Source of the DNA: JAHDFB01 sp965658745 | Lineage (GTDB): Bacteria; Bacteroidota; Bacteroidia; Chitinophagales; Saprospiraceae | Direction: 5' to 3' | Assembly: GCA_965658745.1 (NCBI GenBank) | Contig: CBFHTK010000001.1 | Location: forward strand, 486,934 to 550,933 | Length of the DNA stretch: 64,000 nucleotides | In this document: piece after piece, positions 9,275 to 17,793 of the stretch | How positions within the stretch are numbered: the first letter of the stretch is position 1 | How the letters are laid out: every line of letters starts with the position of its first letter | Position numbers and translations under genes: made by a program | The notes under the pieces: generated by a model | Told to the model about the DNA's origin: nothing | The model's input: only the letters and a program-made list of their open reading frames with translations | Database searches by the model: none

Positions 9275-9808
9275 CTATATTGTGGCCAAATCAAGATAAT
9301 TTGGATAATCACCCACACTTTTATAGATAAAAGACTTTTCTATCTTGTCGTTTTCAAGAAGAAAAATTCCAGGAAGCTGAGTAGGGTCACCCATTACTTT
9401 ATCAGGCCTGTTACCTTTGATTGTTGCTCGCCCCATTCCCAACCAAGACTTAAATCCAAATAGTTGTTTGAAGTCTCCTTTACTAAGTCCAAATTCCTGA
9501 TAATACTTATTGTCGACATCGGACACATGATGAATGTCCCTGAATTCATACTTCTCAAACAAATCGGAAGCCTCTTGAAAGTCAGCCATATGCACAAGTA
9601 CAATTCGAGTACCCAAGCTAGTAATCTTATCCTTAATTTTCTTCAAGTCTGAAAGTGTTTCTCGACAAAACACGCAACCTAGATGTCTCAGAAAGACAAG
9701 TAGTACAGGGCTTTGATGACTAAGCTCAGAGACTGTTAATCCCTTATCAGTTATCATTTCCTTCAGAATCCCCTTATTCTGTAATATAAACATATGGTAA
9801 CTTAACAA
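9275..9808 (-). CDS. SelL-like peroxiredoxin/thioredoxin-fold protein (AhpC-TSA_2 type)
   Basis: 177 residues with a thioredoxin fold and no signal peptide, so probably cytoplasmic. The key motif is LVFLRHLGCVFCRETL, with a CxxC at Cys45 and Cys48, the signature of the SelL/AhpC-TSA_2 group (established for that family). It also shows 'LGTRIVLVHM', the 'YYQEFGLSKGDFKQLFG' stretch and 'GDPTQLPGIFLLENDKI' of that family. A redox or peroxide-reducing role is expected but the substrate is not known. Several Met codons lie near the start (1, 6 and 18); the first is used here. The gene is monocistronic between mdh upstream and the secreted protein downstream. Confidence 0.8.
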   Translation of the reverse strand: MLSYHMFILQNKGILKEMITDKGLTVSELSHQSPVLLVFLRHLGCVFCRETLSDLKKIKDKITSLGTRIVLVHMADFQEASDLFEKYEFRDIHHVSDVDNKYYQEFGLSKGDFKQLFGFKSWLGMGRATIKGNRPDKVMGDPTQLPGIFLLENDKIEKSFIYKSVGDYPNYLDLATI

Positions 9809-9903
9809 TACTATTTAAAAACGGCTAATATACATAATATCGGCAATAGTAGCCTAACTAGGAAAGAGCTAGCAGTATTTTCTGAAAAAGAGGTAAAAAA
9901 AAA

Positions 9904-9921
9904 GCCGCGCCAAAGCGCGAC
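9904..9921 (-). terminator. Rho-independent terminator of mdh
   Basis: On the minus strand GTCGCGC-TTTG-GCGCGGC (one U-G pair) is followed by a run of about ten T. It starts 12 bases past the mdh stop and is the most GC-rich hairpin in the window. Confidence 0.9.
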
Positions 9922-9932
9922 TTCGAATAATT

Positions 9933-10859
9933 CTACATTTTATCGTAAACACTCATAACTTCCCTTACATGACCTGCTGAAGTACTAAGGTCACTCATTT
10001 CTTTTTCATTGAGTTTAAGTTCAATAATCTCTTTGATTCCACCTTTTCCAAGCTTGACAGGAACACCCAAGAAAATATCATTTAGTCCAAACTCCCCGTT
10101 CAACCTTGCACAAACAGGGAATATTCTGTCTTCGTCTCGAACTATTGCCGCTACCATCTGAGCCGCAGCAGCGCCAGGAGCGTACCATGCAGAAGTCCCC
10201 ATTAATTTAACAAGTTCTCCACCACCTTTCTTAGTTCTGTTCACGATCTCCGTTAGTCTATCTTCTGAAATCAAATCAGTCACTGGAATTCCTCCAACAT
10301 TGGTGTATCTTGGCAAAGGAACCATTGTGTCACCGTGACCACCCAACAATAATGCTTGTACGTCTTTAACAGAAACTCCTAACTCCATGGAAATAAAAGC
10401 ACGATATCTAGCTGTATCAAGAATTCCTGCCATTCCAAAGACTTTCTTGTCACTCAAACCGGAATGCTTGTGGGCAGCATATGTCATTACATCGAGTGGA
10501 TTTGAAACAACAATAATGATAGGGTCCGGTGAATACTTGAGTATGGAATCAGTAACTGAACCTACTATATTTGCGTTGGTAGAAATCAGATCATCTCTGC
10601 TCATACCAGGTTTTCTGGGAATTCCAGCGGTAATAACAACGATATCACTTCCTGCGGTATCTGCGTAATCATCGGTTCCAATGACACGAGTGCTGTAAGA
10701 ATCTATAGAAGCTTGCTGATAAGTATCCAGTGCCTTACCTTTCGCAAAATCTCCCTTAATATCTACAAGTACGATTTCTCGCACCAAATCTTGATGTGCT
10801 AAAACATTGGCTACAGTGGCACCTACATTTCCCGCGCCTACGACAGTTACTTTACTCAT
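9933..10859 (-). CDS. mdh: Malate dehydrogenase
   Basis: 308 residues, the LDH-like type of malate dehydrogenase, which interconverts malate and oxaloacetate with NAD in the TCA cycle. The Rossmann motif VVGAGNVGATVA is at residues 5-16 and the dinucleotide-binding Asp follows in LVDIKG. The substrate loop is GIPRKPGMSRDDL with its arginines, 'VSNPLDVMTY' carries the second conserved region, and the catalytic His is in GGHGDTMVPL near residue 175. The presence of Arg in the RKPGM loop favours malate over lactate. The gene is monocistronic with a strong terminator. sucC, another TCA gene, lies 3.2 kb away on the opposite strand. Confidence 0.96.
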   Translation of the reverse strand: MSKVTVVGAGNVGATVANVLAHQDLVREIVLVDIKGDFAKGKALDTYQQASIDSYSTRVIGTDDYADTAGSDIVVITAGIPRKPGMSRDDLISTNANIVGSVTDSILKYSPDPIIIVVSNPLDVMTYAAHKHSGLSDKKVFGMAGILDTARYRAFISMELGVSVKDVQALLLGGHGDTMVPLPRYTNVGGIPVTDLISEDRLTEIVNRTKKGGGELVKLMGTSAWYAPGAAAAQMVAAIVRDEDRIFPVCARLNGEFGLNDIFLGVPVKLGKGGIKEIIELKLNEKEMSDLSTSAGHVREVMSVYDKM

Positions 10860-11049
10860 TAGTTAATTCTTTTAGTTTAAAATAAATTATGTTCTCTTAA
10901 TGACAAATACATCACATACTATATCTATTCAAACTACTTTTGTTCATATTTTGTTAATGATATAGAAGAATTTTCGTTTAATAACGGCAAATTTAAGGTT
11001 TCTCTTAGATTAGACTCGGATTAGACAAATTAAATCCTTTGATATTTCA

Positions 11050-11057
11050 TATTTTTG
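11050..11057 (+). promoter_or_regulatory. -7 element TATTTTTG for the metallopeptidase pair
   Basis: A perfect TAnnTTTG, 18 nt upstream of the ATG at 11076. It contains the TTG that an ORF caller may mistake for the start codon. Confidence 0.5.
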
Positions 11058-11075
11058 ACGCACAAAATAAATAAC

Positions 11076-12572
11076 ATGAGAATACACACCTTCCTGCTAA
11101 CTTTTGTCTTAGCAGCAATAAGCTTTACAAGTAATGCACAATTTTGCGGATATGATTCCGACGCAGCCGAGACAGCAAGACTTCTGCGCAATAAAAAAGC
11201 TTTCAAAACTAATGGACCACAAAGATCGGTAGTTGATATTTATATTCCGATCACATTTCATATTGTAAGCGAAACAAATGGAACTGGCGGAATTGACGAA
11301 GACAGAGTAATTGCTCAGCTTTGCTCCATTAATGAAGATTACAATCCACATGGTATTTACTTCTATTTGAAAGACAAGACTTTTAACTATGTGAAAAGTA
11401 CTATTCTTTTCAGTTCACCAACTGCACAGTCTGCTGGAACGAAAATAATTACAGAAAAAATCAACAATGGCAAAAACTCTGTAAACATATTCATTTGTGA
11501 AAATGCTGATACTGGCGGAACAAGTGGTGGAACAACACTAGGCTACTACGATCCCTTTCTAGACGCAATTGTTATCAGAAAGCAAGATGTAAATGCTTTC
11601 ACAGGAACACTATCACATGAGTTGGGACATTTCTTTTCTTTAGATCATACCTTTAATGGTTGGGATTCTGAATCATACGATCCAGCTGTACATGGCAACC
11701 CAGTAAGCTCCATGTTTTCACCAGGTGGCGTTCAAAATGAACTAGCTGACGGCAGCAACTGCGAGAATGCAGGGGATTTTCTTTGCGATACTCCCGCTGA
11801 CTATAACCTTGGTCTTGGATGGCCAGGTTGTACCCCATATACTGGCGGAGCAAAAGATTTCAATGGAGAGGAACTTGATCCAGATGAAGAGAACTTTATG
11901 GGTTACTTCATAGGTTGCGATGAGTATCATTTTTCGGATTTACAGATCGAGATGGTTATAGCGGATTACCAGTCGAATGATAGAGCTTTTCTAAACAGTT
12001 TGAGTTATGTACCTAACTTGAGTCTTAACCTAGACAATACAAGTTTAGTTGCTCCGGCAAATGCAGCAACGGTTGAAACTTACAATTACGTAAAACTTGA
12101 ATGGACTGAAGTATCAGGAGCCGATGGATACATAATTGAAGTTACGCAAGGTATTACAAGTAGCATATATCTATCTCCAAATCCATATCTTCATATTACT
12201 GATTTAGAAGCAGATAAAACTTACAGATGGAAAGTGCTTCCATATTCAGAAGTGGGAGGTTGTGCAAGCTTCACCACTGAAAGAATTGTTAAAACTGGCA
12301 ATATCTTAGCTTCATCTGAACTCTCACAAATAGGAATCTCGCTTTATCCCACTGTAATTGAAGGTGGAAGTGAAGTCATCATCGAAAGTTCAGGATCTTA
12401 TGATGCAAATGTTAGCATTTTTGATGTTCAAGGAAAATTGCTCAACAATTTTAGATTAAATCTTCAGTCAGGACTAAATCGTATTTATGATACTCCTAGC
12501 CAAGCAGGATTATACTTCGTCTCAGTTGAGACACTTGGTCAGCAACAAACCTTCAAATTAGTTGTTCAATAG
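11076..12572 (+). CDS. Secreted M43 (pappalysin-like) metallopeptidase with T9SS tail
   Basis: 498 residues from the ATG at 11076, which starts a clear signal peptide ending in SNAQ. The upstream TTG at 11055 lies in the promoter. The catalytic domain carries the extended zinc motif HELGHFFSLDH (His181, Glu182, His185, His191) and a Met-turn ENFMGYF (Met275), as in the pappalysin/M43B family. Pairs of cysteines suggest disulfides. A fibronectin-III-like domain follows (about 320-410, 'YVKLEWTEVSGADGYIIEV', 'ADKTYRWKV'). The final 75 residues are a type A T9SS sorting domain (ISLYPTVIEGGSEVIIES ... GLYFVSVE). It is expected to be exported by T9SS and act on extracellular proteins. A paralogue follows after 32 bases. 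Confidence 0.9.
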   Translation: MRIHTFLLTFVLAAISFTSNAQFCGYDSDAAETARLLRNKKAFKTNGPQRSVVDIYIPITFHIVSETNGTGGIDEDRVIAQLCSINEDYNPHGIYFYLKDKTFNYVKSTILFSSPTAQSAGTKIITEKINNGKNSVNIFICENADTGGTSGGTTLGYYDPFLDAIVIRKQDVNAFTGTLSHELGHFFSLDHTFNGWDSESYDPAVHGNPVSSMFSPGGVQNELADGSNCENAGDFLCDTPADYNLGLGWPGCTPYTGGAKDFNGEELDPDEENFMGYFIGCDEYHFSDLQIEMVIADYQSNDRAFLNSLSYVPNLSLNLDNTSLVAPANAATVETYNYVKLEWTEVSGADGYIIEVTQGITSSIYLSPNPYLHITDLEADKTYRWKVLPYSEVGGCASFTTERIVKTGNILASSELSQIGISLYPTVIEGGSEVIIESSGSYDANVSIFDVQGKLLNNFRLNLQSGLNRIYDTPSQAGLYFVSVETLGQQQTFKLVVQ

Positions 12573-12604
12573 GAAATCTTAATCAAATTAGAAAAAATCG
12601 ATCT

Positions 12605-14050
12605 ATGAAATTTTACCTAGTCATGGCTTTCAGCCTCATGACCCTACTTACTTTTGCTCAGAACGAAGTGTCTTTAAATCCTTGTGGAACTTCGACAGAT
12701 GTTGAAGCAGAGAAATTTCTGACTAAATTTTTTGATGGAGAATTGAATTATAAAATTGTTGAAGATGTCATATGGGTGCCTATGACTTCTCATTTAGTTT
12801 ATCCTGAAGAAGGCAAGCCAAATTTCGATGAAGTGAATATTTTGAAGGCGCTTTGTCATTTGAATGAGAATTTCTCAGAAGTTGGTATACAATTCTATCA
12901 CAGTTCTTTTGAATATATTTTTAACGATGATTACTACGATCATGGATTCAGTGATGGAATTCAGATGATGAATGAAAACAACATTTTTGGGACAGCTAAT
13001 AGTTATTTTGTCTTAAGTCCTGCTGGAAATTGTGGTTACTATGCTCCCAGTGGAGGGGCCGTTGCTATGGCCTTTAGCTGCTCTGGTGCATTTGACGATA
13101 CTTGGGCGCATGAAATGGGACATTACTTCTCACTCCCTCATACTTTCCGCGGTTGGGAAGGTGAAGATTATGTGAATAATGGTCAAAAGGCTCCAAATTT
13201 TGTAAATAACAGAAAGGTTGAGTTGGCTGAAAATGATCCTGATTGCGAAATCTCGGGTGACAGGTTTTGTGACACTCCAGCTGACTACTTATCGTTCAGA
13301 TGGACATGCAACAACAACGGACTATCTAGTGTGTTACAATTGGACCCAGATTCTATTGCTTTCAGATCTGATGGATCATACTTTATGAGTTATGCAAACT
13401 CATCTTGCATGAACCAATTCTCTCCTTTACAAATGGAAGCAATGGTTGCAAATTTACAGACTACAAAACCTTCGCAGATTGACCCTGACTATGAATTTGT
13501 AAATGTAAATACGGAAGAGACAATTCTAGTAGCACCTGCACAGGACGAAATAATTACATCTCCGTCAACAACACTGAGTTGGGAGGAAACAGGAAATGCC
13601 ACACATTACCAGGTGGAAGTAAGTAGATTTCCCGGATTTAACTTTTTAAACGTAAAGGAATACACTACCGATCTTAGCTTATTGGTTTCCAATTTACAAC
13701 CGGACAAGACTTATTACTGGAGAGTTACTCCATTTGGAGATTCAGACTTTTGTACTGAAAAAACAGAAGAAAAATCCTTCACTACGCAGTTTACTCCTGT
13801 ATCAACGAATGAATTTCATTCAGATAATTTTGAGATCTACCCAAATCCAAGCACTGATTTATTAACAATCAAGTGGGACGGTAACGCTAAATTCAATGTT
13901 AATTTCATGAATATTTACGGGCAAATAGTAAGTTCAAGAACCCAGATTAAAAATGGTATGAGTTTATCACATGGACTGCCAGCGGGAATCTATTTAGTGG
14001 AAGTAATCAATCAAGAAAAACGCATTACAAAAAGGATAATCGTTCAATAA
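12605..14050 (+). CDS. Secreted M43 (pappalysin-like) metallopeptidase with T9SS tail, paralogue
   Basis: 481 residues with a signal peptide ending in TFAQ. The zinc motif is HEMGHYFSLPH (His169, Glu170, His173, His179), the Met-turn is YFMSYA (Met261), and the order of domains is the same as in the gene before it: catalytic domain, fibronectin-III-like domain ('THYQVEVSRF', 'DKTYYWRVTPFGD') and a type A T9SS sorting domain (FEIYPNPSTDLLTIKW ... GLPAGIYLVEVI). The two proteins align along their full length but differ widely in sequence, so the duplication is old. They are 32 bases apart and very probably co-transcribed. The different residues around the zinc site suggest different substrate preference, which is inference. 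Confidence 0.9.
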   Translation: MKFYLVMAFSLMTLLTFAQNEVSLNPCGTSTDVEAEKFLTKFFDGELNYKIVEDVIWVPMTSHLVYPEEGKPNFDEVNILKALCHLNENFSEVGIQFYHSSFEYIFNDDYYDHGFSDGIQMMNENNIFGTANSYFVLSPAGNCGYYAPSGGAVAMAFSCSGAFDDTWAHEMGHYFSLPHTFRGWEGEDYVNNGQKAPNFVNNRKVELAENDPDCEISGDRFCDTPADYLSFRWTCNNNGLSSVLQLDPDSIAFRSDGSYFMSYANSSCMNQFSPLQMEAMVANLQTTKPSQIDPDYEFVNVNTEETILVAPAQDEIITSPSTTLSWEETGNATHYQVEVSRFPGFNFLNVKEYTTDLSLLVSNLQPDKTYYWRVTPFGDSDFCTEKTEEKSFTTQFTPVSTNEFHSDNFEIYPNPSTDLLTIKWDGNAKFNVNFMNIYGQIVSSRTQIKNGMSLSHGLPAGIYLVEVINQEKRITKRIIVQ

Positions 14051-14067
14051 GCTAAAGTGATTTTTTC

Positions 14068-14075
14068 TACATTTG
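14068..14075 (+). promoter_or_regulatory. -7 element TACATTTG of sucC
   Basis: A perfect TAnnTTTG (followed by C, as often in this phylum) 22 nt before the sucC ATG. Confidence 0.6.
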
Positions 14076-14097
14076 CAGCAACAATCAAAAACGAACT

Positions 14098-15300
14098 ATG
14101 AATTTACACGAGTATCAAGGAAAACAGTTGTTATCTAAATATGGCGTTGCCATTCAAAGAGGAGTTGTTGTAGAAAATGCTTCTGAAATCGATGAGGCAC
14201 TTAAGCAATTAAGAGAAGAGACAAATACTGAATTTGCAGTTGTCAAAGCTCAGATTCACGCTGGAGGACGCGGTAAAGGTGGTGGAGTAAAAGTTGGCAA
14301 AAATGATGCTGAAATAAAAGAATATGCCGAGAACATCTTGGGTATGATGCTAAAAACTCCACAGACTCCAGGAGGCCTTGATGGAGAAGGAAAATTGGTG
14401 AGTAAAGTATTAATCGCTGAAGATAGCTACGCACCTGATTTCGATGCTTGTAAAGAATACTATGTTTCGATCATGTTGGATCGTGAAAAGAAAAGAAACG
14501 TAATTATTTACAGTACAGAAGGTGGAATGAACATAGAAGAAGTGGCAGAACAAACACCTCATTTAGTTCACAAAGAGCACATTCACCCACATATTGGCCT
14601 ACAAGGTTTCCAAGCTAGAAAAATTGCTTTCAACCTTGGTCTTAGTGGTCAAGCTTTCAAAGAGATGACTAAATTCATAAATAAGCTTTATGCTGCTTTC
14701 TTGGGTTCAGATGCATCTTTATTTGAAATCAATCCAACTATTAAAACTGCGGATGATCGAATCGTTGCTGTTGACTGTAAAGTAAGCCTTGACGAAAATG
14801 CTCTTTATCGCCATAAGGATTTGGCTGAGATGCGCGATACTTCAGAAGAAGATCCAACCGAGGTAGAAGCACAAAGTTATGGATTGAACTATGTTCAGTT
14901 GGATGGAAATGTTGGTTGCATGGTTAATGGTGCAGGTCTAGCAATGGCAACTATGGATATTATCAAGTTGTCGGGTGGTTCTCCAGCAAACTTTTTGGAT
15001 GTGGGAGGAACTGCTGATGCAGCGCGTGTTGAACAAGCGTTCCGTATCATTATGAGAGACAAAGGCGTGAAAGCGATCTTAATCAATATCTTTGGAGGAA
15101 TTGTACGTTGTGATCGTGTTGCACAAGGAGTTGTTGATGCTTACAAAAACATAGGAAATATTGATATTCCGATTATTGTTAGACTTCAAGGTACTAATGC
15201 AGATATAGCAAAGAAACTTATAGACGATTCTGGCTTAGAAGTGCATTCAGCAATTCAACTGGGTGAAGCTGCTGGTTTGGTAGAAAAACTAATCAAGTAA
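14098..15300 (+). CDS. sucC: Succinate-CoA ligase (ADP-forming) subunit beta
   Basis: 400 residues, the usual length. With the alpha subunit SucD it converts succinyl-CoA to succinate and makes ATP or GTP in the TCA cycle. The ATP-grasp domain starts MNLHEYQGKQLLSKYGV and carries KAQIHAGGRGKGGGVKV. The C-terminal CoA-ligase domain shows NGAGLAMATMDIIKLSGG, 'FLDVGGTAD' and FGGIVRCDRVA. sucD is not adjacent, so the subunits are encoded apart, as is common in Bacteroidota. Its own promoter and a strong palindromic terminator frame the gene. Confidence 0.97.
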   Translation: MNLHEYQGKQLLSKYGVAIQRGVVVENASEIDEALKQLREETNTEFAVVKAQIHAGGRGKGGGVKVGKNDAEIKEYAENILGMMLKTPQTPGGLDGEGKLVSKVLIAEDSYAPDFDACKEYYVSIMLDREKKRNVIIYSTEGGMNIEEVAEQTPHLVHKEHIHPHIGLQGFQARKIAFNLGLSGQAFKEMTKFINKLYAAFLGSDASLFEINPTIKTADDRIVAVDCKVSLDENALYRHKDLAEMRDTSEEDPTEVEAQSYGLNYVQLDGNVGCMVNGAGLAMATMDIIKLSGGSPANFLDVGGTADAARVEQAFRIIMRDKGVKAILINIFGGIVRCDRVAQGVVDAYKNIGNIDIPIIVRLQGTNADIAKKLIDDSGLEVHSAIQLGEAAGLVEKLIK

Positions 15301-15328
15301 TCTCGTAGATATATATTTAAAGAATTAC

Positions 15329-15361
15329 AAAAGCTCATGCGATATCGCATGAGCTTTTTTT
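15329..15361 (+). terminator. Palindromic terminator of sucC
   Basis: A perfect 30-base palindrome (arm AAAAGCTCATGCGAT) followed by a run of T on the plus strand. On the minus strand it is also followed by TTTT, so it may stop the helicase transcript as well. Confidence 0.9.
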
Positions 15362-15448
15362 GTCGTTATTCGTTCAGAGTTGAGTAGAGATACTGAGTCT
15401 AGTATTTGAAAATGCTGCTAATTGATTTCAATTCATTATCTAGCGGTC

Positions 15449-17347
15449 TTAGTGTGCCATATACTCCCATGCGGATTTGTAAAAATCTTCAGTTTCAATA
15501 AATTCAGAAAGATCTCGAAACAGACTATTAGTTGATAAGGTAGATAAATCTCCTACCATCACCAATTTCATCTTGGCTCTAGTCATAGCTACATTCAATC
15601 TTCTTTCGTCTGATAGGAAGCCTATTGCTGCCCTGTCGTTTGATCTCACAAATGAGATATAGATTATGTCTTTTTCTTGACCCTGAAAACCGTCAACTGT
15701 ATCTACTTCAATATTCATCCCTTGGAATACCTCATCTTCTTTCACCGCATCTCTGATATACTGCACTTGACTTGCATAAGGAGAAATAATCCCAATGTTG
15801 TAAGGTAATTGCTTTTCACGTTGTGTCAAGAGATATTCTCTGAGAATTAAGAATTCTTGACTATTCTTGTATGATTTCTTTTTTGTGTCAAACTCTTCTT
15901 CAAAACCACACCCACTAGTATCAATCATCACGACGGATTTTTGATCTTCAGGCAACAATCTGTCTTTTACAGTATGATGACTTTTGAGCAAGTTCTTGTA
16001 AAATCTTGCATTTGAAAATTGGAGTATTTTATCATGCATTCTGTATTGCGTATCCAAAAGAAAGTCGAAATGAATCTTACCCGTCAATCGATCAAGCAAA
16101 GTCTTATCCAATTCGTATTTCTTTGCTTCATCGCTCTTTACAACAGGTGCCAATTGCAGGTGATCTCCAGCAAGAATTGTTCTACGTGCAAGCTGTATAG
16201 CTACCCATGATTCTGGTTCCAAAGCCTGTGAGGCTTCGTCTATAATTAGCGTTGAATACTTCAAATGCTCAATAACTCGACTTTGCGTTCCAATGAGTGT
16301 TGTACAAATTACCCTTGCCTCATCAATTAACAAATTAGTCAATCTATCCTCTAATTCTCTTGCCCATTTACGAAGCTCTTTAGCTTCGAGTCGCATTTGT
16401 CTTCGTTCATTTCGCTGTTGCTCTCCAAATTTTCGCTTATGCTGCTCCGCCATTTTTGATGCTTCATTGGCATCGATACGCACTTTCTTAATATGTTTCC
16501 AATCGTTGTGATTTCGAGCTTTTTCCGATAAACTGAGGTGGACGAGTTCGTCCCCTATTCTGGATATATTTCCAATCCGCAAGACCGGTACATTCTTTTC
16601 ATCAAGTAACTTAGCTAGTAAGTCCACTGCATTATTGGAAGGAGCACAAACAAGTATTTTCTTTTCGGTTTTAGCCAACTGCTCAATGAGAGCAACTAAT
16701 GTAGTTGTTTTACCTGTACCAGGGGGGCCGTGTATTATTCCTATTTGTCCGCATGATGAGATCTTTGAAATAGCATCTCTCTGCGCTTCATTAAGATAAT
16801 CCGGTAATGCTTGCAAATTAACTGAGTGATGCCATTCCTCCTGAAAAGCGTCTTCCTTATCTAAACCATCTCTGATTGACATGATATGTTCCTCCTTCGA
16901 TTTCATTAACGAATCGATAGAATTCCTCATAACCTTGTAAGGTCTTTCATCATATACTAATTCGAGACCTACGTTTCCATACTGTATATCGTTATCGTGC
17001 ATTAATCTTTCATCCAGCACAGATACTACAGCCCTATCTTTTCGTATGTACGACAAAACGCCTTGATAGTCTTTGTCTCTACCTTCTTTGAATAAACGAA
17101 CTCCTGCTCCAACCTTCAATTTATGAGGTTCACCAGTCATTCTAGTGCGTTCAACCTGGACTTCAACTACATCACCGATTCCGTATCTTCTCGAATTTAT
17201 CTTCACACCCCACCATAACAGTCCAGAGTCCAATCGTTGACTCACCGATCTTTTTGCAGCAAGATTCTTGTAGTACTGCTCTTCATTCTTTCTTTCAGCT
17301 TCAATAGCTTTCAACATATTCTTATATCGGGCAAATTTCTCTTCCAT
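15449..17347 (-). CDS. Superfamily 1 helicase, Upf1/IGHMBP2-like
   Basis: 632 residues. An N-terminal beta-rich region (about 1-160; 'YGIGDVVEVQVERTRM', 'PHKLKVGAGVRLF') precedes two RecA-like domains. Walker A is IIHGPPGTGKTTT near residue 207, followed by a helical insertion rich in Arg/Lys/Glu (about 290-345). Walker B is TLIIDEASQALEPE, then GDHLQLAPV, 'QYRMHDKI', TVDGFQGQEKDIIY and the arginine-finger region RRLNVAMTRAKMKL. These are the motifs I-VI of the AAA_11/AAA_12 helicases, which unwind DNA or RNA 5'-3' using ATP. Its biological role in bacteria is not settled. A 78-codon gene sits 15 bases upstream on the same transcript. Confidence 0.9.
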   Translation of the reverse strand: MEEKFARYKNMLKAIEAERKNEEQYYKNLAAKRSVSQRLDSGLLWWGVKINSRRYGIGDVVEVQVERTRMTGEPHKLKVGAGVRLFKEGRDKDYQGVLSYIRKDRAVVSVLDERLMHDNDIQYGNVGLELVYDERPYKVMRNSIDSLMKSKEEHIMSIRDGLDKEDAFQEEWHHSVNLQALPDYLNEAQRDAISKISSCGQIGIIHGPPGTGKTTTLVALIEQLAKTEKKILVCAPSNNAVDLLAKLLDEKNVPVLRIGNISRIGDELVHLSLSEKARNHNDWKHIKKVRIDANEASKMAEQHKRKFGEQQRNERRQMRLEAKELRKWARELEDRLTNLLIDEARVICTTLIGTQSRVIEHLKYSTLIIDEASQALEPESWVAIQLARRTILAGDHLQLAPVVKSDEAKKYELDKTLLDRLTGKIHFDFLLDTQYRMHDKILQFSNARFYKNLLKSHHTVKDRLLPEDQKSVVMIDTSGCGFEEEFDTKKKSYKNSQEFLILREYLLTQREKQLPYNIGIISPYASQVQYIRDAVKEDEVFQGMNIEVDTVDGFQGQEKDIIYISFVRSNDRAAIGFLSDERRLNVAMTRAKMKLVMVGDLSTLSTNSLFRDLSEFIETEDFYKSAWEYMAH

Positions 17348-17362
17348 CTCTACGACATTACA

Positions 17363-17599
17363 TTATATTCGCTGATATAACTGCTTAATCACAGGCATTC
17401 CATTTGGACTAGTAGTAGCTTGAGAGTGCTCGAACTTCCATCCACATCGATATAGATAGTTCAAGAAGTCAACTTCGCTTACAAGGGTTATTTCTTCACC
17501 TTTGCTATCAGTTATTTTGGATTCTAGCTCCGCGCCTCTTCCTATATCGATCTTAATTTTGATCTTTGTACCCCACACATTTCGCTCGAGATGAACCAT
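17363..17599 (-). CDS. Small protein of unknown function, upstream of the helicase
   Basis: 78 residues starting at an ATG at 17599. The N-terminal part (VWGTKIKIKIDIGRGAELES) looks like two beta strands, followed by 'FLNYLYRCGWKF' which may be a helix with an aromatic patch, and a C-terminal 'GMPVIKQLYQRI'. No signal peptide, membrane segment or known motif is seen. Its base and codon use match its neighbours. The 15-base gap to the helicase gene indicates co-transcription, so a link to that enzyme is plausible, but I cannot assign a function. Confidence 0.6.
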   Translation of the reverse strand: MVHLERNVWGTKIKIKIDIGRGAELESKITDSKGEEITLVSEVDFLNYLYRCGWKFEHSQATTSPNGMPVIKQLYQRI

Positions 17600-17766
17600 A
17601 ATATATTGTACTTCTTATGATTTCATTAACATTATGACCGTTAATAAATAGATCCATATTATTTTATTTTAATAAACACCAAACTACCGTTTTTTGTAGT
17701 AGTTGCTCTATAAACCTCTGAAAAATATATATTATACGAATAAACAAAAACATCAATTTATAAAAG

Positions 17767-17774
17767 TATCTTTG
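17767..17774 (+). promoter_or_regulatory. -7 element TATCTTTG of typA
   Basis: A perfect TAnnTTTG followed by CGG, 19 nt before the typA ATG. No convincing -33 box. Confidence 0.6.
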
Positions 17775-17793
17775 CGGCAAAATTGTAAGAAGT

